From positions 48,707 through 112,706 of the forward strand of contig DILT01000015.1 in the NCBI GenBank assembly GCA_002425185.1: DNA of 64,000 nucleotides, read 5' to 3'. The position numbers and the translations under genes are program-made. This document shows, in pieces, positions 61,962 to 64,000 of this stretch. The DNA is from Flammeovirgaceae bacterium UBA5585. Its GTDB lineage: Bacteria > Bacteroidota > Bacteroidia > Cytophagales > Cyclobacteriaceae. Each line of letters begins with the position of its first letter. The first letter of the stretch is position 1. The notes beneath the pieces are model-generated. The model did not search any database, was not told where the DNA came from, and saw only the letters and a program-made list of their open reading frames with translations.

Positions 61962-62900
61962 TCATATGTCCGTCTCTCTTTTTACAATTACCATTTCGTC
62001 AAAACCGTGCTTAATTAACAGCTTTTTTAATGTCGTTATAAATCGTCTTAACTCTCTTTCAAGGATTGAGTCGTAATCAGGGCTTAGTCTATTGAAGTCA
62101 TTTGGCAATAAGTTAGAAATAGCATAATTAATTCCTGTTATGATTGTAGGGAAGTCAATAAAAACTAATATTTCATCCTTTATTTGAGTGTCAATACTTA
62201 TGTTTCTTGGTCGCCCTGCATATTTAAAAGATACATTTTTGGTTTCAATTGAAGATTTTAATTTCTCAAACTGAAGATTCACATCTTGATTAATTCGGTC
62301 TGGAACTAAAATATGGAGCTTACATTTTTTGTATTTTATTCCGTCAAGTTCATAGCCGCCATTTTCAATAAGAAACCTACAAGTAGGTGCTATAAGGTTT
62401 TCTAAATAAACGGAAGCCAATGTCGCAGAGGGGAAAAAATTAATTTCGTCATCTGAACTTGATTTGAAAAGCTGTTTAACTTGGTTCACTGCGTTTTCAA
62501 AACTTAGTTCATTTCCGTTTTCGAATACTGCTAATGATAGACCACCAAAGTCAGAAAGCAGTTTAATTTCTTTGTCTATAATAAAGGCACATTTGGAAGT
62601 GCCAAGTCGTCCTGTAAATAACCCAAGTTCGAATAAAACATTGTCTCTTGGTTGCAACATTACTTGTCCGCGGAATTCAACTTTATCGTCATTGGTTCCT
62701 AATAAAATTCCATAGTCAAATTGCAATGTTGCTTTGAGTAAGTCTGAAAGAAAGTTTTGATTAATCTTAAATACAGAAGAATCCCAAACTTTCTCATTCC
62801 AAATTGTCACATCAAAGTCTGTAGACAAAATTGTCTTCGCTTTCTCTGCTAAACTCAATTCTTCGGAAGATGAGCCAATAAAAAGTCTTTTTTTAATCAT
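61962..62900 (-). CDS. cap12: CBASS effector: TIR-STING fusion (Cap12-like)
   Basis: 312 aa. Residues 1-~150 form a TIR-like nucleotide-binding domain: RLFIGSSSEELSLAEKAKTI, VTIWNEKVWD, GILLGTNDD, and NVLFELGLFTGRLG with the candidate catalytic Glu91. Residues ~158-312 match prokaryotic STING: TLASVYLENLIAPTCRFL, KCKLHILVPD, YAGRPRNISI (Arg230/232) and FIDFPTIITGINYAI (Asp249), then a helical end. By family knowledge, cyclic dinucleotide binding makes the TIR domain filament and destroy NAD+, killing infected cells. Its ATG overlaps the CD-NTase stop (ATGA). Confidence 0.87.
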   Translation of the reverse strand: MIKKRLFIGSSSEELSLAEKAKTILSTDFDVTIWNEKVWDSSVFKINQNFLSDLLKATLQFDYGILLGTNDDKVEFRGQVMLQPRDNVLFELGLFTGRLGTSKCAFIIDKEIKLLSDFGGLSLAVFENGNELSFENAVNQVKQLFKSSSDDEINFFPSATLASVYLENLIAPTCRFLIENGGYELDGIKYKKCKLHILVPDRINQDVNLQFEKLKSSIETKNVSFKYAGRPRNISIDTQIKDEILVFIDFPTIITGINYAISNLLPNDFNRLSPDYDSILERELRRFITTLKKLLIKHGFDEMVIVKRETDI

Positions 62901-63955
62901 ATCCCAAGTGTTTTCCTTAAGTCAATGAAAATGCCTTCAACTTCAGCCATTAAGATTTTTAGGTTATTGAGTTTTTTACTATTGTATCTGAAAATGTATT
63001 CTCGACCATCAACAGAAATTATGCTATCTGCTTTTGTTTGACTTGTGCAAATTTCTTTGAGCTGATTATATATAACAGGAACAAGTTCGTAAAATGATAA
63101 TGTTTGGTATTTAGAAACTTCAATGTCGTAGCATACCGCATTAATGTCAAAGCTACTTAGGTCAATATCTTGGTCAGAATCAGCTTTTACATTTTTCAGA
63201 AATCTAATCATTCGTTTCAATCTTCCATTCGTTTCTGAACTTCGCTCATTTATTCGTTTTATGCTTAAAAAGGGGTAGTCAGGGTCGCCTTTAGTGTGTG
63301 TTTCTTTGTTGTAAACCTGTATTCCACGATAATCGCCTTTTTCATTAATAATGGAAGATACATCATCATACCAATTTGCTATCACTACATCAACTTCTCT
63401 GTTCACACTTTGATTCTTAATTTTGATTGATTTTGGTTTAGATGTATCACAAATGTCATATACATCTTTAAGAGTTTCTTCACTATCTAATCTTAACTGT
63501 CTTAAGTCTTGAAGTGCGTTTCCTTGGTAGGAACTTGTATTTACTTCCTTCTCCATTTTTTCAATAGAGCTTTGTCTGTATTTTGCTCTCTGTTCATATG
63601 ATTCCAATATCTGCTTTACTTTGGTTGCATCATAGGTGTAGAACTTTTCGCTTATAGTTAGAAGGTCTATGTCGCTATATCCTTTAATGTGGGTATCTGT
63701 CATTACAGAACCTTGATATCTAAATGTTACATCACTTAGTTTTTTCGATAAGTGGTCTTTTACTCGCTCACCCGCATCTTTACTTTTTTGTGTGTATTCT
63801 GGCTCAACTCCTTTCATTGCAACTCGGATATATGTCAGCACTTCACTGTAAGAAATCGTTGCTAGTTCATCTGAGAAAGATTTTCTCAATACGAAATTCT
63901 CAGGATTGATTCGTCCTTTGATACTCTCTGTTAGTTGTCTGTAATTTTTTGCCAT
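62897..63955 (-). CDS. CBASS cyclic oligonucleotide synthase (CD-NTase)
   Basis: 352 aa. Nucleotidyltransferase core: RYQGSVMTDTHIKGYSDIDL with the GS pair at 82-83 and metal Asp95/Asp97, and third Asp189 in NREVDVVIANW. The C-terminal half holds helices (RLKRMIRFLKNVKAD, SFDINAVCYDIEVSKYQTLS) of the OAS/cGAS-like fold. STING-paired CD-NTases are known to make c-di-GMP, so the same signal is inferred. Its ATG is 36 bases from the cassette edge motif. It is AT-rich and lacks Cap2/Cap3 or HORMA/TRIP13 partners, so a minimal two-gene CBASS. Confidence 0.85.
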   Translation of the reverse strand: MAKNYRQLTESIKGRINPENFVLRKSFSDELATISYSEVLTYIRVAMKGVEPEYTQKSKDAGERVKDHLSKKLSDVTFRYQGSVMTDTHIKGYSDIDLLTISEKFYTYDATKVKQILESYEQRAKYRQSSIEKMEKEVNTSSYQGNALQDLRQLRLDSEETLKDVYDICDTSKPKSIKIKNQSVNREVDVVIANWYDDVSSIINEKGDYRGIQVYNKETHTKGDPDYPFLSIKRINERSSETNGRLKRMIRFLKNVKADSDQDIDLSSFDINAVCYDIEVSKYQTLSFYELVPVIYNQLKEICTSQTKADSIISVDGREYIFRYNSKKLNNLKILMAEVEGIFIDLRKTLGI

Positions 63956-63991
63956 ACGTCTTTATTCTATGCGGTGTTGTTTTTTAGCCTT

Positions 63992-64000
63992 GCCCATAAC
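63992..64000 (-). repeat. Edge of a further attC-like site (cut by window end)
   Basis: The last nine bases, GCCCATAAC on the + strand (GTTATGGGC on -), are the exact inverse of 61936-61944 (GTTATGGGC on +). This is where the preceding site's final GTT box should lie if the CBASS operon is an integron-type cassette. Confidence 0.5.

Noticed and set aside
1..64000. CRISPR arrays, tRNA and rRNA genes
   Set aside because: Looked for regular short repeats with spacers and for tRNA arm consensus sequences; none seen.

Overview
The window is chromosomal DNA from a member of the Bacteroidota, most likely order Cytophagales. Signs of this are type IX secretion C-terminal domains on several exported proteins, a SusC/SusD polysaccharide utilization locus run by a hybrid two-component system, TAnnTTTG-type -7 promoter boxes, a DUF6089 outer-membrane protein, and the sparse Shine-Dalgarno signals usual in this phylum. 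Nothing in the sequence fixes a genus.

Layout. 1-5.4 kb (+): the 3' part of a large T9SS surface protein, a 59-aa PID-CTERM-like protein overlapping its stop, and a CapD/WbpM-type nucleotide-sugar dehydratase. 5.4-16.98 kb: housekeeping genes (DUF6089 protein, sucC, a LolD-like ATPase, a small lipoprotein, mtaB, a DinB/DUF1572 protein, pgm, a PIN toxin-antitoxin pair, hppD, an unknown small protein, trpS, a DUF1573 protein). 16.98-39.2 kb (all -): one polysaccharide utilization locus in transcription order: 39-aa membrane ORF, SusC, SusD, two TIG-domain glycan-binding lipoproteins, GH30, GH26, the hybrid sensor/regulator, an SGNH acetylesterase, GH3, GH5, GH5. The GH26 motifs plus an esterase suggest an acetylated beta-mannan-type hemicellulose; the exact substrate is inferred. 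39.5-47.8 kb: glutaryl-CoA dehydrogenase divergent from tryptophan 2,3-dioxygenase, a MORN-repeat protein with a barrel-like tail, an FAD oxidoreductase, a CoA-binding protein, small exported proteins and PPK2. 47.9-53.0 kb: gyrB, ppk1 and a Ppx/GppA phosphatase, so polyphosphate metabolism is concentrated here. 53.1-58.0 kb: a SAM-I riboswitch leading into a MetH encoded as two overlapping genes, followed by metF. 58.2-60.6 kb: an ABC permease interrupted by a single in-frame TAG.

The last 3.4 kb (60.6-64.0 kb) is an AT-rich accessory region and the most interesting part. Read on the - strand it looks like an integron-type cassette array or a cluster of attC sites: passenger genes, each followed by a 120-136 bp imperfect inverted repeat with AAC/GTT end boxes. 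The end boxes of single cassettes are complementary to each other (9/9 for the defence cassette, 8/9 for another), as integron recombination requires. The passengers are a two-gene CBASS anti-phage operon (CD-NTase plus TIR-STING effector), a cupin with a truncated DUF1801 gene, and a truncated Fic gene. No integrase lies inside the window; if one exists it should lie to the right of base 64000.
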